Shown: positions 25,076 to 37,605, counted from the stretch's first letter. The stretch: DNA of 64,000 nt from Physcomitrium patens (GCF_000002425.4 NC_037257.1:8762247-8826246); one strand, 5' to 3'. Numbers and translations: made by a program. The notes: generated by a model from the sequence alone, not told the origin.

Positions 25076-25187
25076 ACTAGGTATTTAAACAGACTCATGG
25101 AGATGGGAACCATGGAGCACTTGCGTGTGCTTCTCTCACATTAGGAAGATTAGGCATTTAGACGAATCCATGGAGGTGAGAACCATT
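25042..25187 (+). repeat. 73-bp tandem duplication across the gene 1 stop codon
   Basis: Copy 1 (25042-25114) contains the last codons (CMCFSHIR) and the TAG. Copy 2 (25115-25187) repeats it with scattered changes: GTGTGCTTCTCTCACATTAGG for ATGTGCTTCTCTCACATCAGG, and CCATGGAGGTGAGAACCAT for CATGGAGATGGGAACCAT. In its own frame copy 2 reads T-C-V-C-F-S-H-I-R-K. It lies in the 3' UTR because copy 1 supplies the stop. Confidence 0.85.
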
Positions 25188-26082
25188 TCAGGAATGAAAA
25201 TTAATTGGTTTGTGGATACACAGATTTTTTTATGTGCCACACAAGGCCATTTTTCATCTCTCTGGCAACAATGTTATGACAGGTTTGTAAACTCTTAATC
25301 TACCATAGGTGAATTTGTTTCAGTCGCGGTCCTTATCCTCAAGTACAAATTAAACCTCCACATTTAGCAAATCTCACAAACCTTATAAACAATCTGAAGA
25401 AACAATGGCGCGGAAGTGAACGTCGTCTCGCTTTCAAGCTGAAACTTGGATACGGATTCTGTTCGGCTTAGAAGAAGGTTCAAAACCATGATTTTCCAAG
25501 GACCGCAAAGGGATATCCTCGGTACACCTTCACATTTCAAAGTTACATCTGCCGCAGGGTTCCATTCTCTGTTAGTACCGCAACCTGTCGGTGTCGGTGA
25601 CATATGAGTTTGAGGACAAGCCCTAAACCGCAGTCGACGAGAGTTTGCTTACGGAATGAAGTGCATGTGCAAAATTAAACTCTTCATCCCGATGATATTT
25701 GTTCATGCATTTGCCAGGACAAGGGATTGTGAAGAAAAGGGATGGAACTTGCAAATTGTGCAACTGTAGCGCTCCCCTGCAGTCGGTAACTGTAATCCTT
25801 TTAAACACTGTTGAACAAATCCTAATTCATGGTCTCACCCACATTCCCCTTGATACAGATTGCTAAGACAAGCATCTTCACCTCCTATGTTACTTTTTCT
25901 GGGTGTTTTTACTTTTGCTAAACAATCTGATTTATGGAGAATTTCGAAGGAATATTTTCACAGTTCCATTACACAGTTCAATTACAACACTAGTGGCTGC
26001 ATTTTGGGGTCTTCTTTGGATTACTTAATGGCTCACTTTCCTCAATATAACCTTTGCTTGAAGCAAGTGATTACTTTCCAAC

Positions 26083-26126
<44 letters not shown>

Positions 26127-26176
26127 CCTTTGGAATCTCAATGTTTTTTCAAATTTATTGTTAGTTCTAGTGAGAA
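25188..26176. other. 3' flank of gene 1
   Basis: Moderate-GC sequence to about 25850, then A+T-rich, with a (CA)n(TA)n array at 26083-26122. No further gene is supported. It presumably includes the 3' UTR of gene 1, but the poly(A) site cannot be placed. Confidence 0.4.
26083..26122. repeat. (CA)n(TA)n compound microsatellite
   Basis: CA repeats (26083-26096) pass directly into TA repeats (to 26122). Confidence 0.9.
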
Positions 26177-26181
26177 GATAT

Positions 26182-26484
26182 TGTTGAAGATCACCAAGTA
26201 CTTGCTTAGTTACAACCACATAGAGATTAAGCATAGTATGTTGCTAATAGTCAAAAGGCAGCAAAGAATTAAAAAAAATTACTATGGCGGTATCTAAGGT
26301 TTAGTTGGATGAAGTAGAAATGGATGTAAGATCAAAAGGATGGAAGTTGCTTCAATGGTTAACAAACCACCACCTGTAAGTAAAAAGTATTAGAAGTAAG
26401 AATTATCTTATTCCATACTTCTCTTTATATGGAAACCTTGCTGATGCTAAGTGTTTGTAGCTTTTAGACTTCTTTTCTTCAATA
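26182..26484 (+). repeat. 5' LTR of the copia element (303 bp)
   Basis: Begins TGTTGAAGA and ends TCTTCAATA, a near-perfect 9-bp terminal inverted repeat (TCTTCAACA expected). It aligns with 30311-30613 at the same length. The bases after it (GGTTAGGGGCCC) are where the primer-binding site should be, but do not resemble the usual initiator-Met tRNA site. Confidence 0.9.
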
Positions 26485-27055
26485 GGTTAGGGGCCCACTC
26501 ACATTTGCTTAAGTATTTTGAAGTTCTTTGAAGTGGTTGTTGATGTGTGGAGTAGATCAAGTTGTTGTTGTTGATGTTGTTGATGTTAGGATTTAGAAGT
26601 ACCTAACTTTCAAATTCAAATCTAGATCTAGATCTTGGTTTGCTCTTACTTGTGATTAAGACCATTTTGGTGTTGGTGTTTGGTTTTTCACCTTAAGGCT
26701 AAGTTATAAAACACTTGCATTGTGCTATTGCTAAGATAGATCTTTGGTGATCTAACTTTATAGTTTCATGTCCTAAAGTTGCTGATTGTGCTTAAAAGAT
26801 CTCGTATGGTATATAGATGTGATTTGTGAGCATAAGAGTGATATTGGAGTGGCAAATCAGATTTGAGACACTTAGATAGGTCATCAAACTTGTGAGAAGT
26901 CTTAGAAGTGAAGTTGAGAGTGTTTTTGAGAATAAGAACACTTATTTGTTCACAAAGAAGGATCTGTGATTCTAAGGCAACAAAACCTTCTTGTTGATTT
27001 TGAGAGCATTAGGACTTCTTCTTATAATCTTTTTTGATACAATTCTTCCTTAGAC

Positions 27056-27634
27056 ATGGCTTCAAGTGAGGGTGAAGGATTGAGAGTTATTGAGAAGTTT
27101 AGAGGTGAGAATTTCTACCATTGGAAGATAAAAATGGAGCTTTTGTTGGCATCTTTGGATCTTTGGGATATTGTAGATGAAAGTGAAGAGGCTCTAAGCA
27201 TAGATGTTGATATGAAGGAGAAGAAGGAGTTCAAACATCATGAAAAGAAGGCTTTTCAATTGATTACAATTAATATAGATGAAGCCAACTTCTTCCATAT
27301 TATCTCTTGCAAAGGACCAATAGAAGCATGGAAGATTCTTTGCAACATCTATGAGAGAAAGAACTTATCCAACATCATCTATATAAGGAGGAAGTTCTTC
27401 ACTTACAAGATGGAAGAAGGTGAAGACCTCATGGCTCATTTCAATAAGATAAAGGCTCTTACAAACCAACTAGCAATTGTTCACAAGCCTCTAGAAAAAA
27501 GTGATATTATCATGACCATGTTGATGAACCTTTCCAAATTCTACAACTACCTCATTGTGGCAATGGAGTCCATTAAGCTAAAAGAACTTACAATAGACTA
27601 TATGATGGCAAGACTTGTCCATGAAATAACCAAG

Positions 27635-27666
<32 letters not shown>

Positions 27667-27670
27667 ATAA
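27056..27670 (+). CDS. copia gag (capsid) polyprotein, 5' part
   Basis: Starts MASSEGEGLRVIEKFRGENF, then YHWKIKMELLL and, around residues 60-150, AFQLI...AWKILCNIYERKN...FNKIKALTNQLA, the pattern of plant copia gag (UBN2/retrotran_gag type). An A run (27635-27664) makes the Lys tail and shifts or ends the frame. The zinc knuckle then appears downstream at 27740-27782 in broken sequence. The first 190 residues look intact. Confidence 0.75.
27635..27664 (+). repeat. 30-base A run inside copia gag
   Basis: Pure A run replacing what should be a short Lys-rich linker before the zinc knuckle. Slippage expansion is the simplest explanation. Confidence 0.85.
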
Positions 27671-29787
27671 GTGAAGATTCAGCATTCTACTCACGTCAAG
27701 GTAAGGACAACTATTCAAATCACTGAGGTAATATCAAATCTTGCTTCATTTGTGGCAAAGTAGGCCATTTTGCTCGAAATTACTACAAAGGCAAAAAGAT
27801 GGAAAATGAGAATGCAAATAATAAGCAAGATGAGTTTAGAGGACAAGATCATGTATTCACGGTAATAAATAGGACCTCTATGGCTACCTTGTCAAGATAG
27901 ATTGTCGATTCAAGTTGTTCCAAGCATATAACACCTTATAAGTATTCATTTGATACATATGATGCTATTCTAGCATCAAATGTGGTATTGGTGGATAGCG
28001 ATACATAGAAAGCAATTGAAATTGAGTCTATTGTGGTAGAAGTGGTTGTGAATGGACAAACCAATAGGATCAGATTAAAAAAATATCCTTCATATGCCTA
28101 AGATGAAGCAAAACATACTTTCAGTGTGTAAACTTGTAATGGAAGGTTTTAAAATTCAATTCTACATGAATGGATGTTTTGTAAAAATATTGAGTGGAGA
28201 CAAGATCTTCAAAAGTTTAGAGAGGGAAATTTGTACTACCTCATTTCTAAGAAGGTGAATGGAGTGGAGGTAGCTGCATTTGCTGAGTTTACATCAAACT
28301 AAGACAAGTTGAATATATAGCATTGTCGCCTTGGTCATTTCAATGTGAAGAGCATGAGAGAGATCAAGTCTATGGTAAGTGGCTTAGATCTTAGCAATAC
28401 AAGCCAAAATTCAAAACAACTTGCATGTGAAGGATGCATACAAGGCAAATAACAAAGGGCCTTATTTCTAAGTAGCATAGCAATACGTGCTACAAATTTG
28501 CTGGAGATTGTCCATTCTGATGTATGTGGATCTATGAAGAACACAAGTATTGGAGGATCAAGGTATTTTCTAACTTTCATTGATGATTATTCAAGAAAGA
28601 TTTGGATCTACACTCTTAAAGCCAAGAGTGAATGTTTTTGGAGGTTTAAGCAATTTAAAATACTTTTTAAAAAATAAAGTGAATATAAGATCAAGGTACT
28701 GTGTACGAACAATTGAGGTGAGTACATATCTAAGTAATTTGATTTTTATTTTAAGAATGAAGGAATTGCTAGACAAACCACAACTCCATACACTCCACAA
28801 CAAAATGGTGTTGCTGAAAGGACAAAATTGAACCATCATAGAAATGGCAAGGAGCATGTTTTATGCTCAATACTTTAGTTATGAGTTTTAGGTGGAAGCT
28901 ATGGTGAATGCAATGTATATAAGTAATAGGTGTCTAACAAGTGCTCTTGCATCAATGACACCATAAGAAGCTTGGAGTGGAAGACAAACTTGCATTTCCC
29001 ATATAAAGACCTTTGGTTGCATCTCATATGTAAAAATACCAGATTTTATGAGATCCAAACTTGATGCAAAAGGTACAAAGTGTGTATTTCTTGGTTATTG
29101 TGAAGGTACTAAGGCATATAGGCTAATATGCTTGGAAACCAAAAAGATCATCAAAAGTCGTAATGTTGAGTTTTTGAAGCACAAGAATGCTTGTGAGCAC
29201 TTAGAGATGTGTCCAAGTGGAAGTAATGGTGTGTTTGTGAATATATCTTTGAATTCAACAAAGAAATAAGAAGATGAAGTCAATGAAGATGATGAAGATG
29301 AAAAGCCAAAGAAGGTTGAAAAGATGAAGGCTCCTAGAATTGCTAGGAATAACAATAAAGGAAATGAAGATGTTGAAGATTATGATGATGATGATGAGGA
29401 GGAGTACCAACTATTGAATGAAAAACGATAAGGTTTAAGAGAGAAGAAGGTTGGAAAAGAACATGGAGTGCAATAAGGTGAATTTTCTTCTTTAAGAGAA
29501 AAAAAAAACAACGTGGTGAATGGTAGAAGGATCACATCTTTCCTCAAGTAAATGAAGAACATGCAAATCTTGCTCTTCTTACTGATCCGTTATCTTTGTA
29601 TGATGCATTGAAGTTCCAAGATGAAATAAAGTTGGAGAAGACTATGGAAGAAGAATATCAATCTCTTATGGATAATGGTACATGGGAATTGGCACTCCTT
29701 CCAGCAAATTGATCTAATGTTGGTTGTGGTGGATGTTTAAGACTAAAAGAGATGTAATGGGTGTGGTAGTAAGGTACAAGCTAATAC
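27671..29787 (+). pseudogene. copia zinc knuckle, protease, integrase and RT start (broken)
   Basis: Zinc knuckle CFICGKVGHFARNY has Tyr in place of the last Cys. Protease IVDSSCSKHIT has Ser for the Gly of DSGCS, with a TAG just before it. The integrase zinc finger is HCRLGHFNVKSM...CEGCIQGK with a following stop. The core has HSDVCG (28510), FIDDYSRKIW, a TGA in NN-stop-GEY (for NGGEY) and PQQNGVAERTK (28795). RT begins with MDNGTWELALLP near 29670 and stops being recognisable by 29780. Confidence 0.8.
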
Positions 29788-30290
29788 ATGTCTAAGGTTG
29801 GATCATTGCATTGGACAATGGTAAAGAGGATATTGAGGTACTTAAAAGTTACAAAGAACTTCAAATTACACCTTGGTGGTAAGAACATTGATTTGCAAGA
29901 TTATTGTGATGCGAATTGGGCTGGAGATGCAAATGATAGAAGATCTACAATAAAAATATGTCTTCTTCATTAGAATAGGAGCTATTTCATGGAATTGCAA
30001 GAGACAACTTACCATTGCAATTAGAAGCAACTCTAATTATGAGTGACAATCAAGGATGTCTTACATTTGTCAAGAAGAAAAAAGAAAAAAGAAAATAAAA
30101 TAAAAAATAAAAAAATTAACGACTAAGCACATTGATGTTCAACATTATTTCATATGAAAGAAGATTGAAGATGGAATAATAAGTATGAAATATTGTATTA
30201 CAAATGACATGCTTGTTGATGTGCTTACAAAGACATTAGTGAAGGATAGACATCTTGAGTTGATACAAAGATTAAGATTGAAAGCCTTTT
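29788..30290 (+). pseudogene. copia RNase H region after a deleted RT core
   Basis: MSKVGSLHWTMVKRILRYLK, then DYCDANWAGDANDRRST, is the RNase H domain. TKHIDVQHYFI and DMLVDVLTKTL (30120-30240) form its C-terminal end. An A-rich insertion (30070-30117) splits it. The roughly 200 residues that should precede it, including FGLKQS and YVDD, are missing, so a deletion junction lies at about 29760-29790. Confidence 0.8.
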
Positions 30291-30300
30291 GAAAATTAGC

Positions 30301-30310
30301 AAAGTGGAAG
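30301..30310 (+). other. copia polypurine tract
   Basis: AAAGTGGAAG directly before the 3' LTR, the expected plus-strand primer. Confidence 0.7.
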
Positions 30311-30613
30311 TCTTAAAGATCAACAAGTACTTGCTTAGTTACAACAACATTGAGATTAAGCATAGTATATTGCTAATAGTCAAAACGCAGCAAAGAGTTA
30401 AAGGAAGTTATTATGGTGGCATCTAGGATTTAGTTGAATGAAGTAGAAATAGATGTAAGATCAAAAAGATAGAAGTTGCTTCATTGGTTAGCAAACCACC
30501 ACGTATAAGTAAAAGGTGGTGGAAGTAAGAATTATCTTATTCTACACTTCTCTTTGTGTACAAGCTTTGTTGATTCTAAGTGTTTGTAGCTTTTAGACTT
30601 CTTTTCTTCAATA
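30311..30613 (+). repeat. 3' LTR of the copia element (303 bp)
   Basis: Aligns with the 5' LTR over its full length, with scattered substitutions. It begins TCTTAAAGATCA (TGTTGAAGATCA in the 5' copy) and ends TCTTCAATA, then the GATAT target duplication. Several differences between the copies suggest the insertion is not recent. Confidence 0.9.
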
Positions 30614-30731
30614 GATATCATATAGGTCTAATCAAGAAAATCTTTTAGATTCTATTCAAGTAGGTTGAGTGATCTATAAAGATGAAAAAAAGGAAAAAAA
30701 GAGGTTTAGATGATTGAATTTTTTCAATGTC

Positions 30732-31331
30732 TTATGATTCCATATCTAAAGTCTTTGGTACCATGTATGATGGCGTTCCAAGGATCCTATCTAGGCTCTC
30801 CTTGCTCATGGTTGTAGGAAATTCCATTGCCTCAATTTTCACTTGGTCCATGTTTTTATTTATAAAGATGTTATCACATTTGACATCTCGGTGGATTATT
30901 GATAACTTTCGGATATGCAAGTATTCCAGCTCCAATAAGATCTGCCGAATCCAACTCTTCACCGTGTTGATTTCCACATGCTTCTTATGCACTCTGTAGT
31001 AGTATTCCAAGCTTCTAGAATTGAATAATTGTGTGATAAAGTGCACGTTCATGTTTTGGTTGTCTACCTAGACTGCCTTGAAGTTGATTATCTTTGGATG
31101 CTGCAATATCTACAGCAAGTGGATTTTGGATTGAAGGTCGTGCATCTTCAACGAGGAGGTGTGAGTATTGAAATGGATCTGATACCAAGCCACTTCCAAG
31201 TCTTCCTCATTATTCAATGTTTGATATACCACCATTATTATATCATGTGATATGCTATCTAAAAATTCACTGGTATCTAGATATAGAGAATTTAGCTTAA
31301 ACTTTTGTATGTATCTTGTCTTAGCTTCCAA
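30732..31331 (-). pseudogene. WNK-type protein kinase pseudogene fragment
   Basis: WNK kinases are Ser/Thr kinases that place the catalytic Lys in the glycine loop. On the minus strand a continuous reading gives DLEVAWYQI (WNKs: IEVAWNQV), LL-stop-ILQHPKIINF...VDNQNMNVHFIT, SLEYYYRVHKKHVEINTVKS, WIRQILLELEYLH, IIHRDVKCDNIFIN and GTPSYMVP. In-frame TAGs lie at 31110-31112 (for Lys) and 31068-31070 (for Trp). The glycine-loop Lys and the DLGLA motif (here EAMEF) are lost, so it cannot be active. Kinase subdomains I-VIII are joined without an intron and the C-lobe is absent. This fits a retroposed copy or a piece captured by a transposon. It ends about 120 bp from the copia element. Confidence 0.8.
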
Positions 31332-31339
31332 AACTCCTT

Positions 31340-32470
31340 TATTTTTGCATAAAATTCAAAATATAGCAAAATCCCTTCAAAACATATTTTTCCTTCAAAG
31401 GATTTTTTCTTCTTGAACTTTAGAAATTCATACCTCTTGATCTAACTGTTCAATTTGTCTAAAATTTATAGGGTATGTAGAATTCACCTTTAAGTTTTAT
31501 TACAAAAAAAAAACCAATTTTAAATTCTCTTCCGATCTTCTGGCATCTAAGAAACCCTAGTAGATGCTCTAAATCCTAATTTACAAGCACTTGAGCACTA
31601 TTTTCTTAATATCTCAAGAATCCAATACTAAAATACCATCAAACTTATGTATAAAGGTTTATTAACATGGAATTACACATTTCTTAAAATTTTGAGCCAA
31701 AACCTTGTCAAATTGCTCAAGATATAGCTAAAGACACAACCATTAGTAAATCGGGTTACTTACTACCTTTAGATTGCATGTACTGACTTCAAAATCTAAT
31801 ATCTCCTTTACTTTAACTTAAAATCTAGCAAGTAGTATACAAAAGTGTTCTCTCTAGTCACAGTCGATGATCCTCAATTGCCCTCTATACGCATACGTTA
31901 TATCAGAAAGAGTGACAGTAGCTCCCAAATCAACACCTTAACTTTAAGTGCCTATATCTCCTTCATATAAACTCCAAATCATATAAGATTTGTACCAAAA
32001 CCATAGCCAAAAATTTGAACTCTCTAATCCTAGTCTTCAAAGTTCAAATTGCCTTGAAAAACTAACCCTAATCTCTAATATGGCCTCGGGAAGCCTCCTT
32101 GAAGCCCATTGGTCATGATTTTTTATCAGTAGGAATAGAGATTTTCATCATCCATATCCATTCATCATTATGGATGCCCTAAATTCTCTTTTTATTACCA
32201 AAATCTCTCTCCAACTCTTTTCTTTATAGGATTTATTCAATATATGCCTTAAACACCAAATTAAAGAACCAAAATAAGACTTCAAGGATCACCAATGTCT
32301 AATAAAGATGACTCTAAATATTTAAAGTTACTACCAAAAAAATCAATCTCAAAAGCCACTATCAAAAGAAAATAAAATTATGCAAATTCTAATAATAATC
32401 CTTTTAAACAACTTCCTTTTAAAGTAGTAATTTAATCACACTCTACAACCAACTAAAATCCAGTAATATG
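31340..32470. other. unclassified sequence, possibly transposon-derived
   Basis: Less A+T-rich than the deserts, with phrases such as ATATCTCCTT...ACTCCAAATC and CTTCAAGG...CCTTGAAG, but no ORF and no LTR or TIR pair I can define. It may be part of whatever carried the WNK fragment. Confidence 0.3.
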
Positions 32471-33933
32471 GCTCTTACTATGTTGTTAAGTAAATTGTAT
32501 GTTAAATACATAATTACATTATTTTCACATGATAGCCGAACCACAACAAGATACCATGCTAGAGCCTTCCTCTCCAAAATCTCCTTGTAGTACTTCTATT
32601 GACACTTTGGATCCACCTCTATAGAATCCTCATTGCTACATTCCATCTCTCCTCCATCACATTGGCCATTCATGCTTGCATGTAATCCAGAGATAGACAA
32701 ATTCTCCTGGAGACCCATTCTCCATCCTTATGCAAACAATCACAAGGAGGAGTCTCCTGAAGGTAAAGTAGAAGTCGTGCAACTTGCCATTTATAAGGGT
32801 TGCAGAGTAGATCATTGTCCATTCTCAATCCAGAATGTAAAAATCCCTGATGCCCGGAACCTGAAAGTCTCAGATGTCCAGACTATCTCACAATTTCTAT
32901 GTTGAAATTATGAACTCCACATCCTCAAGTTAATTTTGTAGACAACTAGACATTGTACTAAATTTTTGTGAGTTCTATTTGACTTGTGTCTTCATTAACA
33001 TATTGTTACATGAGTAAGATTCAATGCAATTTACAAACATGCCCTCACTCTATCCATTAAGGATGTTTTTCAATTAACCAAGCTTTCACTTGCAAACTTC
33101 AACATGCATCTCTCTAACAAGGAGCAGGTACAAAAAATGGAAACATAGAAACATGGGCCAAGTTTTAATCTATTTCAATGATTTATACCACCTTGTTCCA
33201 CCATACTTAATTGTATATAATTAGATTATTTTCTTTAATTGTATGTTGTCAATAGATCATGTCAAAATATTATTTTTACAAGTGACAAAACTAAATTCTA
33301 ATGAACAATAGTTATAGCACTTTTGAATCTTTAATTTGCAGTGATAATTCTTTAAAATTTGTTTGTTTTAGAAATGATAAAGACTAAAGTACATCAATTG
33401 GCTTTGTTGATACATGAAGCTCATTTCTTATTTTTATATTAGTTTATTTTAGAATATTTCTAAAAATATAAAGAAATTATTTTATTATTATTTTGTATGA
33501 TAAGATCATATTTTTAATTTTTTTTTTAGATATGAAAATTTATTTTTATGTGCCTAGTTAATAAAATGAATGATAATTTTTTTTCTATTATTTTATAGAA
33601 AATGTTCTTATTAATATTAAATATTATTATGAAAATTGAGATTGTACATATGCTATTAAATAGACCACTTATAAAAAAAAAACTAAATTGTCATCTAACC
33701 TTCTAATTTTTTAGATTATAATTTTAAAAATAAATAATAGTCGATCTAAATAGATACCAGAAAAGGTTCCAACTATTTTTCTTGGTTATAATGAGAACAA
33801 TATATTTATTGATATTTGCATCTGATATAAAAGAATTTATGTAGTAATAAACTTCCAAATATTGGAGGCATCTTGGTAAAAGTTAATCAAATTTAACAAC
33901 CATTTTTTGAAATTTCTTTTACATACATGTGTG

Positions 33934-33965
<32 letters not shown>

Positions 33966-34059
33966 TATAAATATATATATACTAAAGATCTTAGATTAAT
34001 CTTAATCTCCTTCCATATAAGTGCTTAGTATAATAATTAAAAATAATAAAATTCTTTAA

Positions 34060-34091
<32 letters not shown>

Positions 34092-34808
34092 TTAATTACA
34101 TATATTTTTATACTTTGATAATTCTTTATTGCTTCTTATAGCTTATAATAAGTTTAGAGATAAATATAATTATCTAATACTTTCTTAGATGCTACCATAA
34201 TTAACTTATGAAAACTGTGTATTAGATATAAAATTTGAAAATTATAAAAAAGTTAAATTTTCTAAGCATAATTATTTTTAGTATCTATCTAATTATAAGA
34301 AAATTCAAGGCTTCATCCAGGTCAAGAAGATTGTAATGTTCTTAAATTGGATATTATTCTGTCTTAAATGTTTTTAGTTTTTCTTCGATGTTTTTAATAT
34401 GCCATTTTAAAACATAATAAAATATATGATTTTAAAAAAAAATACTAAATTTACTTTTGATAAATCCCATAGCTAGATTAAATAAATAGAGAACCAAATA
34501 TTTAATTTTTTTACTAAATTTATAATTAATTTAATTTAATTTTAAATTTTAATTCCAAAGGGTGTTTTTAATAATATATATTTTTTTTCTTTCTTTTTCC
34601 ACATATATCGGTACTTCATTAACTAATCTAGCCTAAAGATTTTGGTATATTATTTGGCTCTTAATATTTTCTAATTTATGTTAAAAGTACAAGATATAGT
34701 GATAAACTTTAATTTCTTTGTAGAAGTGCCAAATTTGTCTTTTTCTTCTTCAAATAAGATTGTCGAATTATAAGTGTATTGCTCAATCATGCAATGTCTT
34801 TAATTACC

Positions 34809-34841
<33 letters not shown>

Positions 34842-35991
34842 TCTAAAAAAATATTTGAAAATTTTAAATAAAAAAAGGATAATTTCTGAAAATAATAATA
34901 AATTAAGGTGCCAATAGAAAATCTCATCTAATTATATTTTAGAGAATAAACCTTAAAGAAAAGACACAATTCGTACTTATTGTTTTTATTTGAAGGATTT
35001 AGTTATTTTGATTACTTTGGTTATAAATCCTAGTTTTATTATTATTTTAAAAAAGAAGATACAAAAGATTCTATTACATAGTTTGATAAAGTTTAATTTG
35101 GAAGAATAAATCTTGTATAAATTCTTTAATAAAGTATATAACTTTGTATGAAAATTCTAAACTATCTAAGATTATCATAAAAAAATGAATTTTATTTGGT
35201 ATCGGTTGATAAAATCTAATAGGATGTTTTAGATTTTGAATTATAAGTTTTTTCAAAATATTTCAAATAAAATATTTAAAAGAATATTGGTCTATACTTT
35301 TTAAGAGATTATCATTTTTTAAATATAAGTATTATAAAATCCTAAAAATTGATTCAAAATCAAAATCTCTCTATGAATTCTTTAAAAGTTTTATATAGTA
35401 TTTTTTTAATAATAGACCAAAAAAATACATAGAATTAAATTTCAACTTTATAAAAGCAAAGTGTCTTATTATTAGAAAAATACTTAATAGTCTTATATAG
35501 TTTGCTAAAACAAGATAAGCCTCTAACAAGATTTATAGTTTATAGATCCACCTTCATTAAATATAGTTGCTTCATTACATTAATAGGATAATTAATTCTA
35601 TAATTGAAATTATTATCAATTTTTAATTTAATAAATTAGATCATTTCAATATTTTACCAATTTATTTAGTCTTTTGTTCATATGGTAAAATAATTTAAGC
35701 TAAAGACAACGTAGGTGGTTCTTTTATTTTCCATATCCTAAAACAAATACTTAAAGCATAAGTCACCTTTTATTATATATTTTACATCAGCTCTAATTTA
35801 TTGTTCTTCTACCTTTTGTTGTTCAGTGGATTTTATATGGTCCTATAGAATTCTATCATTTTATATTTCTAAGTTATTAGAAGCTTGATGAAACTTTCAA
35901 TAGATGTTTTTTAAAGATGTTTAATTTTCTATTCCTACTTATTTAAAATATAAAGTAAAATATTTTTTCTAAATTATTTAAATTTTAAGAA

Positions 35992-36032
<41 letters not shown>

Positions 36033-37480
36033 AAATATCTTACATAATAATTGGAACTACCTCTCTTTCTAAGTATTTAATATTGATTTTGAAACAAATC
36101 AAAGTCTATAAATAAAAAAAGATAATAAATAAATTAGACTAATTTAAAAATATATCATCTTCACAAATGTGATGTTCTAATTTTTCATTAGTATAAAATG
36201 TGGTAGTTACTACAAAAAAAATTGTTCAATCTTGCTAAAACTTTCATGTCCTTTCTACCATTATTCTGTAAATACTCATTTAAATTGTGTGGTCTAAAAA
36301 TCATAAAAAATTAGGTATCACTTAAAGATCTTCTAGATATCTTGTCCATTAACAAGTATAATCACGATGTAATTTTTAAAATTGTCATCCACTCTCAATG
36401 GTATATTCCAACCACCTCCAAGGATCCACCAAAAACAACAAGTGCACACAATGAGCCCCCCCCCCACAAAAATGTTTTTTTTCCTACTCATCCTCTCTCA
36501 GTGCCACCCCATAAGAGGTCATTTGATTATGTATATAGAATAAACTTGAACATTTCTCTAATTTATATAAAAAAAATTCTATCAATCTTAATTTTGGAAA
36601 CCGTAGTTTCTTTCAATACTTGATTGAAGAAGTATTCTGAAAAATTCAACTCAAAATTATTAAAGATACTATTAAAATCATGTAACTATAATTATGGTTG
36701 ATAAATGATTCCTAATCAGTTTGTAAAATTTTAATCTATTTTATTAATATAAAAATTACAATGTGTTATGCATCCATGTTTCAAACATGTGCTTCTCATG
36801 TAGTACTGTTCGATACATTCATTTTTATCCACACTTCATTATCGATTTTCTTAAACCAGTATTGGCATAGCGACAAGTCAGCATATTAAGCATTCATTAT
36901 TGTTACTATTAATGACCAGTTGTATAATATGTGCATTCAATCCACAAATGCACTGAAAAATTGAAAAAAATTATTCCATTGAAGCTGTGGGTTTTAAAAC
37001 TTGTGATGGTGGGAATTTCTTAAAACACCGTTGGCATATTGAACTGTTTGCATTGCAATGCAGTTCCTTTTTCTGGAAGTTTACAAAAGTTACCATACAC
37101 ACACAAGTATATGCTTCTGTGATGATTGTAATAATAATCGTCGAAGAATTAGTCAGAAACTCAAATTGTACTAACATGTAAGTTTCCGACAAAAGTATTA
37201 GTTGAATTGCCGGTGCACATTCCGTATACAGCAGTGGATTAAAAAATGATAAGAATATGAGAATCTCAGGATGATAATCAGAAACAAAATGGCAGTAATA
37301 CAGCTTCTAAAGATATACTGCGAGGTCCTCAGAATTTTTTTCTACGAGACGCCCCTGAAAGATTGTTCTCAACTGCGCAAGAACGTTAGAATTAGATTAA
37401 TTCCCTACATCAAATACCCTCTAGTATCTACAGTTGCATCAAATATCATCTAACACCTACAGTTACTTCAAAATGGTCAA
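32471..37480. other. A+T desert between the WNK relic and gene 2
   Basis: No gene supported. Holds (TA)n arrays near 33945-33980, 34069-34092 and 35996-36030, and (AAT)n at 34808-34841. Chance ORFs do not exceed about 90 codons. A less A+T-rich patch at 36960-37480 may belong to the 3' end of gene 2 or be independent. Confidence 0.5.
34808..34841. repeat. (AAT)n microsatellite
   Basis: About eleven uninterrupted AAT trinucleotides. Confidence 0.9.
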
Positions 37481-37605
37481 ATCAACACCAAATCTTTTGC
37501 TGTACAGGTCTGCTTTTCGAATGGTCTCGTAAGAGGTTCTTGGGGTTACTGATGGTTACCTTCAGAGATGTGAAACAAATGAAGATACTATTGCAAATCC
37601 AGGAC

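Larger units (their letters stand above)
26177..30618 (+). mobile_element. Ty1/copia element with target duplication, deletion derivative
   Basis: The element is 26182-30613 (4432 bp), flanked by the direct 5-bp repeat GATAT (26177-26181 and 30614-30618). Both LTRs are 303 bp. The internal order is gag, zinc knuckle, protease, integrase, reverse transcriptase start, RNase H end, purine tract: the copia order. The body is shortened because the RT core is absent near 29787, and stops and frameshifts break all domains after gag. It cannot supply its own RT, although the ends and target duplication show it inserted by normal integration. The body could have been lost before insertion (then mobilised in trans) or after. 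Confidence 0.92.

Noticed and set aside
35690-35880. Suspected gypsy or copia coding relic on the minus strand
   Set aside because: Translations showed no convincing motif in any frame.
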